From the NCBI RefSeq assembly GCF_019720915.1, contig NZ_JAHKSI010000001.1:248001-312000 (forward strand): 64,000 nucleotides of DNA, read 5' to 3'. Shown here piece by piece: positions 25,537 to 33,835 of this stretch; positions within the stretch are counted from its first letter, which is position 1; every line of letters starts with the position of its first letter. The DNA comes from Alkalihalobacillus sp. TS-13 (GTDB taxonomy: Bacteria > Bacillota > Bacilli > Bacillales > Fictibacillaceae). The translations under genes and the position numbers were made by a program. Below the pieces are notes generated by a model that saw nothing but the letters and a program-made list of their open reading frames with translations, was not told the origin of the DNA and made no database searches.

Positions 25537-25544
25537 ATTGTATG
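25537..25544 (-). promoter_or_regulatory. Sigma-E-type -10 of cwlJ
   Basis: On the minus strand CATACAAT is a full match to the sigma-E -10. The expected start of transcription lies almost at the ribosome binding site, giving a leader of about a dozen bases. A clear -35 is not visible. Confidence 0.5.
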
Positions 25545-25579
25545 AAAAAAGCCGACTTTGATTTCATTATTTATAAATT

Positions 25580-25609
25580 GGCTTTAATATACTTTTTTGT
25601 TGATTTTAC
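25580..25609 (+). repeat. TIR-like dispersed repeat, solo copy
   Basis: Begins GGCTTTAATATAC and ends TTTGTTGATTTTAC; same family as 5254, 10795, 23071 and 56985. Confidence 0.6.
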
Positions 25610-25784
25610 TCAGAACACTAATCTGATATAGACCATGACAAACCATTCTTTTTTTGAAAAATGTGAAGTGGTGCAATAAATCGTGAATCTAACTTTAAAA
25701 AACTATCAATATTCGACAGGATTTTGTCATGTTTTTACAGAAATAGAACAGGTGGTTTTAATACTTAGCAGTGGAGATGTTTTT

Positions 25785-26284
25785 ATGCGTAACTTTTTGA
25801 TTGGAATCATTGCACTTGCTTTTTTATCGATTGGAAATTGGTATGTGCAAAGCGGTGGTTTTGTCAATAAAAGTGATTTTGAGGAAGTTGTGGAGCATGC
25901 CCTGAAATATAGAGATGGGCTTAAGGTGATCCATAAAGAAAAGAATCAGGATTACGGTGTGGTCGTTTATCATGCAGAGGACGAAGAACTGAACGAGAAT
26001 CTATATCTTGGCTTCTTCAAGAAAACAAATGAGGAATGGCAATAGCGATGACTTCCGTTTTCGATGACAAATGGGGCATTGATTCTATAAATAGTCAATG
26101 GATTTACTTTGGATTGGTCACTGAGCCTTCAGTGGAAAAGATATTTGTCGGTGATGATCCCGTGACGCTTCGTTCTGTAGAAGGTTCGGCCCGTTACTGG
26201 TACTATATCGAGCCCAATGGTTACAACTATCCGATTGAGGGGATCCGTTCTGATGGCTCAGAATACTGGATAAAAGAAAAATAG
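25785..26284 (+). pseudogene. Secreted hypothetical protein split by a frameshift
   Basis: ATG 25785 after GTGGAGA opens a frame with an N-terminal helix (FLIGIIALAFLSIGNWY) and NQDYGVVVYHAEDEELNENLYLGFFKKTNEEWQ, ending at 26045. A second frame overlaps it from 26036 to 26284 (FDDKWGIDS, SVEKIFVGDDPVTLRSVEGSARYWY, GIRSDGSEYWIKEK) and continues the same kind of domain. Together they make about 165 residues, like Bacillus exported proteins in which EWQW is followed at once by the second part. The overlap (ATGGCAATAG) could also be translational coupling; a frameshift is likelier. Confidence 0.6.
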
Positions 26285-26298
26285 AATGGAGAATGCAA

Positions 26299-27000
26299 AT
26301 GCTGAAAGAAACGATTCAATCAACGGAAGACATTATGAAAATGCTCGATTCAATGCTGCGGGATGAAGCGGCTTTTTGGGATTCCTTTTATGAAGATAGA
26401 GAGAAGGGAATTCCGTTTTTCGTGAACGTTCCGGATGAGAACCTTATGGCGTATTTTGAAAAAGGGCAGGTCAAAGCTGGCCGCGTTTTGGAGCTGGGTT
26501 GTGGACCAGGGCGTAACGCGATTTATTTCGCCGAAAACGGATGCAAGGTGGATGCGATCGATCTTTCCGAAACAGCACTACAGTGGGCACGTGAACGATC
26601 GGCTGAAAAACAGGCGGACATCCGTTTTATCAAAGGCAGTCTTTACGACCTTGAAATTGAAGAAGGTACATACGACATTATTTACGATTCTGGCTGTTTT
26701 CATCATGTTCCACCGCACCGACGGATCACCTTTCTGTCGCTCATCCAAAAAGCGTTGAAGCCTGGCGGCAAGTTTGCTATCACTTGTTTTGCAGCAGGAG
26801 AGATGGGTGCAGAAATTTCTGACTGGGAAGTTTATCGGCAACGCAATATGAAGGGCGGACTCGGCTATACCGATGAAAGACTGAAAGAGATTTTCAGTGA
26901 TTTTGAACTGATCGAACTTCGGAAAATGAAGGAGATACAGCAGCCCGCCGATACTTTTGGTGTGCCCTTTTTATGGACGGGTCTTTTTCAAAAGAACTAA
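26299..27000 (+). CDS. Class I SAM-dependent methyltransferase
   Basis: ATG 26299 is preferred to 26293 because GGAG is at the right distance. The 233-residue enzyme has VLELGCGPGRNAIYFAENG near residue 62, VDAIDLSETAL, and IIYDSGCFHHVPPHRR near residue 130, like the TehB/thiopurine-type methyltransferases that act on small molecules. Three genes of small-molecule modification (methyltransferase, acetyltransferase, Nudix) follow each other closely here, so they are probably one transcript. Confidence 0.88.
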   Translation: MLKETIQSTEDIMKMLDSMLRDEAAFWDSFYEDREKGIPFFVNVPDENLMAYFEKGQVKAGRVLELGCGPGRNAIYFAENGCKVDAIDLSETALQWARERSAEKQADIRFIKGSLYDLEIEEGTYDIIYDSGCFHHVPPHRRITFLSLIQKALKPGGKFAITCFAAGEMGAEISDWEVYRQRNMKGGLGYTDERLKEIFSDFELIELRKMKEIQQPADTFGVPFLWTGLFQKN

Positions 27001-27015
27001 CAAAGGAGTAGGACA

Positions 27016-27513
27016 ATGAATATACGATTGATTGAAGAATCAGATGCGGAAGCTTTTTTGAAATTGCAGCAACAATTGGATACCGAAACCGAGTTCATGA
27101 TGTTCGAGCCTGGCGAGAGGGACATGGATTTGGACTATCGGAAAGAAAGTGTCAGGCGTTATATAGAGGACCCGCGATCTGCCGTTTGGGTTCTTGAAAA
27201 AGAAGGGCGACTCCTCGGATTCCTTGCTGCCTTTGGGAATAAACCGAGGCGCATCCAGCATAGAGCATATCTTGTGGTCGGGATTTTACAGGAAGCAGCA
27301 GGGCAAGGATATGGAACGAAATTATTTATAGAGCTTGACCGATGGGCGAAGGAAGTGGAGATCCATCGCCTTGAACTGACTGTCATGACACATAATGAAG
27401 CAGGTATCGCCCTGTATAAAAAGATGGGATTTGAAGTGGAAGGGGTTAAACGCCATGCCATGCGGCTCAATGGTAACTATGTGGATGAATATTACATGGC
27501 GAAATTGATATGA
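27016..27513 (+). CDS. GNAT N-acetyltransferase
   Basis: The 165-residue enzyme starts after AAAGGAG, 15 bases past the methyltransferase. RAYLVVGILQEAAGQGYGTKL (acetyl-CoA loop) lies near residue 83, and LTVMTHNEAGIALYKKMGFEVEG near residue 120 is typical of RimI/YkkB-like GNATs that act on small amines or peptides. Confidence 0.9.
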   Translation: MNIRLIEESDAEAFLKLQQQLDTETEFMMFEPGERDMDLDYRKESVRRYIEDPRSAVWVLEKEGRLLGFLAAFGNKPRRIQHRAYLVVGILQEAAGQGYGTKLFIELDRWAKEVEIHRLELTVMTHNEAGIALYKKMGFEVEGVKRHAMRLNGNYVDEYYMAKLI

Positions 27514-27530
27514 ATGGAAGGTGAGTAAAG

Positions 27531-27998
27531 TTGGATATCAACCATAAAATATGGACCGTCTGCATGATCCAGGATGGTGATAAGATTCTTTTGATCGACC
27601 GGCAAAAGGATGATTTCAAAGGCTTCATCCCGCCAGGAGGATGCGTGGAATTTCCAGAATCAATCGTTGAAGGCGCAATGCGTGAAGTGAAGGAAGAGAC
27701 CGGTCTGACGGTGAGGAACTTGATGTTCAAAGGGCTCAGTGAATATGTGAACCCAGTTTCAAAAGCCCGCTATATGATTTTCAACTACTGGACCGAGGAG
27801 TTTGACGGGGAGCTCTTGGAGAATCCGCCTGAAGGGAATCTGTACTGGGCTCCGATTGATGAGGCGGAACAGCTTCCGATGCAGAAGTCTTTCAAGCGGA
27901 GATTTCCACTGTTCTTTGAAAAAGGCACTTTTGAAATCCATGTCACCTGGGATCACGAACGGAATGAAGAAGGAAGTGTGACGATCACTCGTACATAG
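27531..27998 (+). CDS. Nudix hydrolase (8-oxo-dGTP diphosphatase type)
   Basis: TTG 27531 after GGTGAG starts a 155-residue protein with a full Nudix box beginning GGCVEFPESIVEGAM and ending REVKEETGL (residues about 36-60). The N-terminal WTVCMIQDGDKILLIDRQ and C-terminal region resemble Gram-positive MutT/MutX homologues, which hydrolyse oxidised nucleoside triphosphates. Seventeen bases follow the acetyltransferase, so likely the same operon. Confidence 0.88.
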   Translation: MDINHKIWTVCMIQDGDKILLIDRQKDDFKGFIPPGGCVEFPESIVEGAMREVKEETGLTVRNLMFKGLSEYVNPVSKARYMIFNYWTEEFDGELLENPPEGNLYWAPIDEAEQLPMQKSFKRRFPLFFEKGTFEIHVTWDHERNEEGSVTITRT

Positions 27999-28051
27999 AG
28001 AGTTTTGACGCACAGTTGAATGCCAGTGGGGAATTGGATTAGGGGGAGTCT

Positions 28052-28565
28052 ATGAAACTTAAATTGTTGGTTATTTTAATGATTATTTTAGGAACAGGGG
28101 TATATTCCTTTCTACATATGACTGAGCCGTCCGTCGAAAAAGCGGTATCCAAATAGATCACCGAAAATGAGTATGATCGTTTGAAGGCCCCTTATGAACT
28201 TGTAGAAGTACCTGACTCGGAGTATTATCTAGCGATTTACAATGACCCGAATCAGATGCTGGTGATGAATGTACGCAGACTTTGGGGAGGTTGTCGCCTC
28301 CATCGATTCAGGTATGAACCTTTATGAACACATCAAAAAGGGCAGTGACCATTTCTACAATAACAAGCTGACCTTTGGGACGGTTGAGATCCCCGAAGGA
28401 AAAATGGCAACGATCGATGGCGAACCAGTCACGACTCTAGCGCTGGGCGAGTATTTCAAAAGTTCGAATTTCCATGCCGATTATGAAAATCTTTATTTCT
28501 ATCATTTAGAAACGCCGAAAGAAATAAATGGTGGAATGTTCGAAACGGTTATCGACGTGGAATGA
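28052..28565 (+). pseudogene. Hypothetical membrane-anchored protein with a stop and a frameshift
   Basis: ATG 28052 follows AGGGGGAG and reads a signal-anchor (LKLLVILMIILGTGVYSFLH), but TAG stands at codon 35 (28154). Beyond it the same frame continues ITENEYDRLKAPYELVEV and NDPNQMLVMNV, then must shift near 28270 to reach DFGEVVASIDSGMNLYEHIKKGSDHF and the end at 28565. Two lesions mark it as a decayed gene of about 170 residues. Family not recognised. Confidence 0.7.
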
Positions 28566-28595
28566 TCGATGGCCACAGTTAGTGGGGGGGACGAG

Positions 28596-29129
28596 ATGAC
28601 ATTTCTATTATTAACCGGCTTGATCATTATTTCATTGGTCATTATGAATCGTTCAAAACTATATCAAGCTGTACCATATAAATTTAAAATCATTGAATCG
28701 GTCAGTACAAAAGAATGGTTCAAGAATCCATGGCTGAGCGGGCTCTTTTTGTTTTTGATCAATGCACTTTATTTCGGATTGACCGGATTGCTCCTGCTTC
28801 TGATTATCAATTTGATGATTCCCTATCTACATCTGATCATCATGCTGGTTGCTGTCATCATCAGCATTTTGACTTGGATGGCAATCAGCCAAGCATGGGA
28901 AGGTAAGAAAAGCGATCGGTTGATTATGAGTTTGGTAGGAAGCAGCTTTTATGGCGCATTGGCATTCTTTTGCTTGTGGGGTTTTCTACATGTCGAACCC
29001 GCTTATCCAGGTGATGATACCTTCATGAGAGCAGTGGGATGGATGATGGGACTTATTGTTGCAGGAACAGCGTTTATCACATGCTTCTCTTTTACGACTT
29101 TTTCTAAACAAAAAGGAATGAATGCCTGA
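28596..29129 (+). CDS. Polytopic membrane protein, unknown
   Basis: ATG 28596 is chosen after GGGGGGG; the frame opens at 28569. The 177-residue protein has helices near 3-17, 49-73, 76-98, 112-132 and 145-167, with a positive segment NPWLSG before the second. It resembles no family I can name. It follows a broken gene by 30 bases. Confidence 0.6.
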   Translation: MTFLLLTGLIIISLVIMNRSKLYQAVPYKFKIIESVSTKEWFKNPWLSGLFLFLINALYFGLTGLLLLLIINLMIPYLHLIIMLVAVIISILTWMAISQAWEGKKSDRLIMSLVGSSFYGALAFFCLWGFLHVEPAYPGDDTFMRAVGWMMGLIVAGTAFITCFSFTTFSKQKGMNA

Positions 29130-29194
29130 AAAGAAGGACTTAACTTCCAACCAACGAATGTAGTATGTGGAAAATAAAATAGGGAGTTGATGAA

Positions 29195-30328
29195 ATGAAG
29201 GATGAAAGACTTGTACGATTAGCGAATACGTTGGTAAACCACTCGCTTGAATTGCAAAAAGACCAGGCGGTGCTGATCACCGGTAGTGTCGTGGCAAAAC
29301 CTCTGATGAAAGAAATCATCCGTGAGGTATATAAGGTTGGAGGTAAACCCTTTCTGGAACTGCAGGATGACGAATTGACTGTCGAAATCGCGAAGTCATC
29401 AAACGAAGCCTCGGTTGAAATTTTAAAAGGATGGTTGGAAAAGAAAATCGAGGATGTCGATGCGCTCATACATATCCGGGCAATCAATAATGATGCTGAG
29501 ATGTCGGAAGTTCCGTCTGATGTGATGCAGTTGCATGGCAAAGTGATGAAACCGGTTCATGATGTATTGACGAATCAACGGAACTGGGTACTGCTTGATT
29601 ACCCGACTTCTGCGGGTGCACAAAAAGCGAAAATGGGTACTGAACGCTATGAAGATTATGTATTTGAAGTATGCGGGATCGATTATGAAATGCTTGCTGA
29701 AAGACAAAAAGCACTCCAAAATCTGATGGAGCGTACAGAAAAAGTCCGGATCGTCGCACCGAATACGGATCTCACGTTTTCAATCAAAGATATTCCGGTG
29801 GTCGCAAGCCATGGTAAGCGGAATATTCCAGATGGTGAAATTTTCACCGCTCCGGTCAAGGACAGTGTCAACGGAACGATTACTTACAATACGCCGTGTC
29901 CTTATCGAGGTGTCACCTATAACAATGTGTCCTTGACCTTGAAGGATGGCAAAATCGTTGATGCGGTGGCAGATAATACAGAAAAGCTGAACGAAATTCT
30001 GGACTCGGATGAAGGAGCTCGTTATATCGGGGAGTTTGCGATCGGAATGAATCCATTGATCAATACGCCTGTAGGAAATATCCTTTTTGATGAAAAAATC
30101 AATGGCAGCATCCACTTTACACCGGGTCTTGCGTATGACTCAGCCGATAACGGAAACCGCTCAATGGTCCACTGGGATATGGTGTTGATCCTAAGGGAGG
30201 AATACGGAGGCGGGGAACTTTATTTCGACAATCAACTGATTCAAAAGGATGGATTGTTCGTACTCGATGAATTAAAGCCATTGAACCCAGATCAATTATT
30301 GGAAAAAGAAGAGAAGCTACACATCTGA
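29195..30328 (+). CDS. ampS: M29-family aminopeptidase (AmpS-like)
   Basis: A 377-residue cytoplasmic metallo-aminopeptidase; preferred start ATG 29195 with AGGGAG upstream. Family marks: ERYEDYVFEVCGIDYE near residue 150, the metal ligand Glu in NIPDGEIFTAP near residue 220, GEFAIGMN near residue 285, and His ligands in SIHFTPGLAYD and MVHWDMV near 315-335. M29 enzymes use two divalent ions to release N-terminal residues. The family usually has about 370-410 residues, so this is complete. Confidence 0.9.
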   Translation: MKDERLVRLANTLVNHSLELQKDQAVLITGSVVAKPLMKEIIREVYKVGGKPFLELQDDELTVEIAKSSNEASVEILKGWLEKKIEDVDALIHIRAINNDAEMSEVPSDVMQLHGKVMKPVHDVLTNQRNWVLLDYPTSAGAQKAKMGTERYEDYVFEVCGIDYEMLAERQKALQNLMERTEKVRIVAPNTDLTFSIKDIPVVASHGKRNIPDGEIFTAPVKDSVNGTITYNTPCPYRGVTYNNVSLTLKDGKIVDAVADNTEKLNEILDSDEGARYIGEFAIGMNPLINTPVGNILFDEKINGSIHFTPGLAYDSADNGNRSMVHWDMVLILREEYGGGELYFDNQLIQKDGLFVLDELKPLNPDQLLEKEEKLHI

Positions 30329-30420
30329 ATCTAAATCGTACCTGCATGAAAGTGTCTGAAAGCTCCAAAGATGATTACTGAGCGAGTCAAACATTAATAC
30401 AGGTCGTATGAAGAAAATGG

Positions 30421-30540
30421 GACTGTCCTAAAGAAAAGTGTCAGACACCTGCAAGATAACATTTTGTATCGAACCAGATTTTTCAAAATGTTAGTAAGTA
30501 TGGAGGGACTCAGACACGTTTTGGACAGTCTTTGTTTTTT
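30421..30540. terminator. Nested hairpin terminator between convergent genes (GGACTGTCC repeat)
   Basis: GACTGTCC (30421-30428) pairs with GGACAGTC (30523-30530), then T-rich bases; inside, AAAAGTGTC pairs with GACACGTTTT and AACATTTTG (30459) with CAAAATGTT (30484). It separates the aminopeptidase from galU on the other strand. Related copies occur at 38312-38480 and 61213-61257. Confidence 0.7.
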
Positions 30541-30554
30541 ATTAAGATTCAATT

Positions 30555-31364
30555 TTACTCCTTACCTTCCCACATCGCATTAATCAGTTTGATATAATCG
30601 TTGTCGGTACCGATGTCGAAGCGATCACCATCAATAATTTTCCCATAACAATCCTGATTATTTAGCAACATGTCTATAGCATCAGTCAATTCCACCTCTT
30701 TAGATGCCCCCGGTGTCAAGTTTTCAATATGATTGAATATTTCTGGATGGAATACATATCGACCAATTACAACTAAATTAGACGGTGCATTTGATTTAGG
30801 CTTTTCTACAATATGGTTGATTTTAAAAAGGTCATTTCTTTCTTCGTCCCCATCAATAACCCCATATCGGGATACAAGATCCGGATGTACTTTATTCAGT
30901 CCGATGACATTTCCTTTAAACCGTTCATATATACTGATAAGTTGGGATAGTGCTGGGGTAGGGGCTTTATGAATGATATCATCCGGGAGGAGAACTGCAA
31001 AAGGCTCGTTGCCAACAAATCGCTTCCCATGCAATATTGCATCACCTAAACCTTTGGAATAGGGCTGCCTTGTGTATTGGATATGGACTTTCGGTATTGC
31101 TGTATATTTCAACAAATGCAGTTTATTATTTTTTTCTAAGAAGGCTTCCAATTCTAATGATGCATCAAAATAGTCGACGATGATACTTTTAGATTTAGAC
31201 ACAACAATCAATATTTCCTCAATTCCAGAAAGTACCGCTTCCTCTACGATATAGTGGATCGCAGGCTTACCTCCGATCGGAAACATCTCTTTTGGTACTA
31301 CTTTTGTAACTGGCAGGCTTCTTGTTCCGTAACCAGCAGCTGGAATTATTGCTTTTTTTATCAA
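30555..31364 (-). CDS. galU: UTP-glucose-1-phosphate uridylyltransferase
   Basis: TTG 31364 follows AGGAGGAGAGG. The 269-residue protein has the nucleotidyltransferase motif AAGYGTRSLPVTK with VPKEMFPIGGKPAIHY, LLPDDIIH near residue 128, and IVEKP near residue 190. It makes UDP-glucose. The position beside an epimerase and a coat glycosyltransferase mirrors ytdA-ytcABC of B. subtilis, so it likely supplies sugars for the spore coat rather than the cell wall. The GTR of the motif is followed by S instead of F, unusual for the family. Confidence 0.9.
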   Translation of the reverse strand: MIKKAIIPAAGYGTRSLPVTKVVPKEMFPIGGKPAIHYIVEEAVLSGIEEILIVVSKSKSIIVDYFDASLELEAFLEKNNKLHLLKYTAIPKVHIQYTRQPYSKGLGDAILHGKRFVGNEPFAVLLPDDIIHKAPTPALSQLISIYERFKGNVIGLNKVHPDLVSRYGVIDGDEERNDLFKINHIVEKPKSNAPSNLVVIGRYVFHPEIFNHIENLTPGASKEVELTDAIDMLLNNQDCYGKIIDGDRFDIGTDNDYIKLINAMWEGKE

Positions 31365-31553
31365 TTCCTCTCCTCCTAAAAAACATTCTTATATTATTTA
31401 TTCCTGTTCAAATAAGTACGTGAGTAGGATTGCCTATGTAAACATAAATTGTCCTTTTGCCTATTTTTCAATTGTCCTTGTTTGTCAGTATGCACGTACG
31501 TATTGAAGGTTTAATACGATATAAAAGGTGTTAACAAACAAAGGATGATATGA

Positions 31554-31643
31554 ATGAAGATATGTATTATTGGTGCGAGATACGTTGGTTCGAGATGTAA
31601 AGATGTGGTGCCGGTGACAGGTATCGGGGTGGGAAGACTTTGA
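31554..31643 (+). pseudogene. Vestigial UDP-glucose 6-dehydrogenase start
   Basis: ATG 31554 opens 29 codons beginning MKICIIGARYVGSRC, which is the Rossmann start of UDP-glucose dehydrogenases (consensus MKICIIGAGYVGL). The glycine loop is altered and the frame ends at 31643, overlapping the TTG of the epimerase by 4 bases. In B. subtilis ytcA (this enzyme) stands exactly between ytdA and ytcB, so it looks like a deletion scar. Confidence 0.6.
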
Positions 31644-32590
31644 ATATCCTGATTACTGGTGTTGCTGGTTTCATTGGTTCTCATTTATGCGAGCATTTCT
31701 TACAAAAAGAGGGAATTATCGTCACTGGAGTCGATAAAATGACCGGTAATTATCAAAAAGAGTTTAAGGAACGGAACATCCAGCCTTTTCTCCACCATCC
31801 ACGATTCCGATATGAAAATATTGATCTTGCTGTGGATGATCTGAAACAGATTCTCCCTAAAGTGGATGTCGTCTATCATTTAGCAGGGATACCTGGTGTC
31901 CGTACCAGTTGGGGGAGCGGCTTCAATGAATATGTTCAAAACAACATACTTGCGACACAACGTTTACTTGAAGCATGTAAAGGCTTACCGATTAAAAAAT
32001 TCGTTTATGCTTCCACTTCCTCCATTTATGGTGAACAAAAAGGGAAGGTGTCAGAAGAGCTTAAACCAGAGCCTCTTTCCCCATACGGCATTTCAAAGCT
32101 TACAGGCGAGTATCTTTGCAAGACTTATCACCAGTTCTGGGGAATTCCGACAATCATCTTAAGATACTTTACGGTCTACGGGCCAAGGCAAAGACCAGAT
32201 ATGGCATTCCATATTTTCATTAAACAGATCATGCAGGATAAACCTATCACAATCATTGGAGACGGAAAGCAAAGCAGGGATTTTACATTTGTGACAGATT
32301 GCGTGGAAGGGACAGCTTCTGTCATTAACTGTGAAAATTGCGTTGGGACTACAATAAATATAGGAGGGAAAGAGAACGCTACGATATTAGAAGTCATAGA
32401 CACTCTTGAAGAATTGATAGGGAAGAAAGCGGCGGTCACCTTTCAACCTGCCGCAAAAGGGGAACCGAAGCATACCTGGGCAGATATCTCTAAAGCAGGA
32501 AGACTACTAAACTATCAACCGGATGTTAGCTTGAAAGAAGGACTGAAAAAAGAGATTGAGGATTTAGCACAATTGTATAAGAACCAATGA
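31640..32590 (+). CDS. ytcB: NAD-dependent nucleotide-sugar epimerase (YtcB-like)
   Basis: TTG 31640 follows GGGGTGGGA. The 316-residue short-chain dehydrogenase-type protein has TGVAGFIGSHL (NAD site), YHLAGIPGVR, the catalytic ASTSSIYG with YGISK (Tyr/Lys) near residue 143, and RYFTVYGPRQRPDMA near residue 180. It belongs to the UDP-glucose/UDP-glucuronate 4-epimerase group. With UDP-glucose dehydrogenase lost beside it, the substrate may have changed. Likely role: sugars for the spore coat. Confidence 0.9.
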   Translation: MNILITGVAGFIGSHLCEHFLQKEGIIVTGVDKMTGNYQKEFKERNIQPFLHHPRFRYENIDLAVDDLKQILPKVDVVYHLAGIPGVRTSWGSGFNEYVQNNILATQRLLEACKGLPIKKFVYASTSSIYGEQKGKVSEELKPEPLSPYGISKLTGEYLCKTYHQFWGIPTIILRYFTVYGPRQRPDMAFHIFIKQIMQDKPITIIGDGKQSRDFTFVTDCVEGTASVINCENCVGTTINIGGKENATILEVIDTLEELIGKKAAVTFQPAAKGEPKHTWADISKAGRLLNYQPDVSLKEGLKKEIEDLAQLYKNQ

Positions 32591-32599
32591 CAATCTAAA

Positions 32600-32631
32600 A
32601 GGGGCTGACTCTTTCCTTCGAGTCAGCCCTT
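32600..32631. terminator. Bidirectional terminator
   Basis: GGGGCTGACTC (32601-32611) pairs with GAGTCAGCCCT (32620-32630). The T-run (CCCCTTTT) is on the minus strand, so it also ends the coat operon read from the right. Confidence 0.7.
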
Positions 32632-32636
32632 ATGGT

Positions 32637-32733
32637 TACATTTAAAGAAAGTATAAAATACTTTCTTTAATATAAACGCAACTAAAGATCAGCCTGTGCC
32701 AAAGGGATGGCTTTGGCACATTTTCTTTGTTTT
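32637..32733 (+). repeat. Dispersed repeat (AAAGAAAGTATAAA family), copy 2
   Basis: AAAGAAAGTAT and ATACTTTCTTT make a hairpin; CAACTAAAGATCAGCC and GGCTTTGGCACATTTTC follow. It abuts the terminator at 32600. Confidence 0.75.
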
Positions 32734-32753
32734 CATGATCGTTTGCCTAGTGA

Positions 32754-32975
32754 TTATTCGTCATCGATACCTTCTTCGTCTTCAAAATCATCATCTAGGT
32801 ATTCATCTTCTTCTTCATCATCGAAATCGTGTAAGGTTATATTTTGATCCTTGTCAAACAACACATCGATTGTAGTACCGTTCTTACAATGAAATGTTAT
32901 TTCGATATCAGAAGATGGGTGGTCCGATAAGCAATCCGATAGATGTTTCAGAAAGTTTATTTTTTGTCGAGACAT
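32754..32975 (-). CDS. Small coat-cluster protein with acidic tail
   Basis: ATG 32975 (seven bases after AAAGGAGG; ATG 32978 is also possible). The 73-residue protein has an N-terminal region of about 45 residues (INFLKHLSDCLSDHPSSDIEITF) that is similar to the neighbour at 33013-33249, followed by a tail of Asp/Glu (DDEEEDEYLDDD and EDEEGIDDE). It is the last gene of the coat run on this strand. No known family. Acidic tail could bind calcium or basic coat proteins; that is a guess. Confidence 0.6.
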   Translation of the reverse strand: MSRQKINFLKHLSDCLSDHPSSDIEITFHCKNGTTIDVLFDKDQNITLHDFDDEEEDEYLDDDFEDEEGIDDE

Positions 32976-33012
32976 CATTGATCCTCCTTTAAATTATTCT
33001 TTTATAATGTTC

Positions 33013-33249
33013 TTACGAACGTAGTGAAGGAGCTTGGCTCAACTTTTTGACGGGTATTTGATTTGTTACCCAGGGGGTTGAAGGTTTGCTATTGGCTTTT
33101 TCAGTGAATTGTTTCTGAGTCTCACCTTTCATGTTGATTTGGACCACATCTCCATCTGGTAATTTTACCTTGACCTCTATTGAGGAGAACGATCGATTAT
33201 TCAGATGGTTGGAAATATGCTTTAAGATTTCTTCGTTATTTCGAAACAA
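33013..33249 (-). CDS. Small coat-cluster protein with PVKKL tail
   Basis: TTG 33249 follows GGGAGG at nine bases. The 78-residue protein shares the ILKHISNHLNNRSFSSIEV domain with its neighbour at 32754-32975, but ends NQIPVKKLSQAPSLRS, which resembles the tail of the SSGK-repeat protein (LPTKKLKVAPKALA). Same domain with opposite tails suggests two interacting or alternative coat components. No family known. Confidence 0.6.
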   Translation of the reverse strand: MFRNNEEILKHISNHLNNRSFSSIEVKVKLPDGDVVQINMKGETQKQFTEKANSKPSTPWVTNQIPVKKLSQAPSLRS

Positions 33250-33340
33250 GACTCTAATCCTCCCTTATAAGATACGTATCCTTATTAAGATATGGGTAAG
33301 ACGGTAATGTGTTTGGGCAACTACGCAATTTTAGAGGGTA

Positions 33341-33835
33341 TTACTTTTTTGTTCCCAAAGCTGGGGTCGGTTTAAGTCTTTTTGTTGGCATTCTATAAGG
33401 TTTTGGTTTAAGTCTTCTTGTCGCCATTCTATAAGCAACCCTGATTTCAGGATACGGTTCATAAAGGTGATCGGATTCCTCTTCTATATCATGATATTCT
33501 TCTATTTCTTCTTCCGACTCATGGGAATCTTCTACAAGCTCTAGATGAGGTACTTCAGCAATTTCTTCTTGAGCCTCCTGAGGGAGTTTTTCTTCTTCAT
33601 TTTGACTCAAGCTTGGTTCGTGGATTTCAATATCGTCTATATTAGGCAAAATGGTCAATTTCTTAGCATTTTTCCTGATATTATAGAGGTTTGAAAAGTT
33701 TGTCATTGATGCATCAGGTTCTTGTTCCAGCACTTTTTGATATTCGGACTCGCTCCACCCCATAGCTCCAGGTGGAGAAAAGATGAATTCTTCTAAATCC
33801 ACTAACGGAATTTCTATATTTGCACGATTACTCAT
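33341..33835 (-). CDS. Coat-cluster protein with tandem C-terminal YRM-T-RLK motif
   Basis: ATG 33835 overlaps the CotS-like gene upstream by 8 bases (reads ATGAGTAA), so translation is coupled. The 164-residue protein begins with VDLEEFIFSPPGAMGWSESEYQ, has a long Glu-rich centre (SHESEEEIEEYHDIEEE), and ends with two copies of a basic motif, YRMATRRLKPKP and YRMPTKRLKPTP. No known family. The tail is shared in part by two other proteins of the cluster. Probably a structural coat protein. Confidence 0.65.
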   Translation of the reverse strand: MSNRANIEIPLVDLEEFIFSPPGAMGWSESEYQKVLEQEPDASMTNFSNLYNIRKNAKKLTILPNIDDIEIHEPSLSQNEEEKLPQEAQEEIAEVPHLELVEDSHESEEEIEEYHDIEEESDHLYEPYPEIRVAYRMATRRLKPKPYRMPTKRLKPTPALGTKK

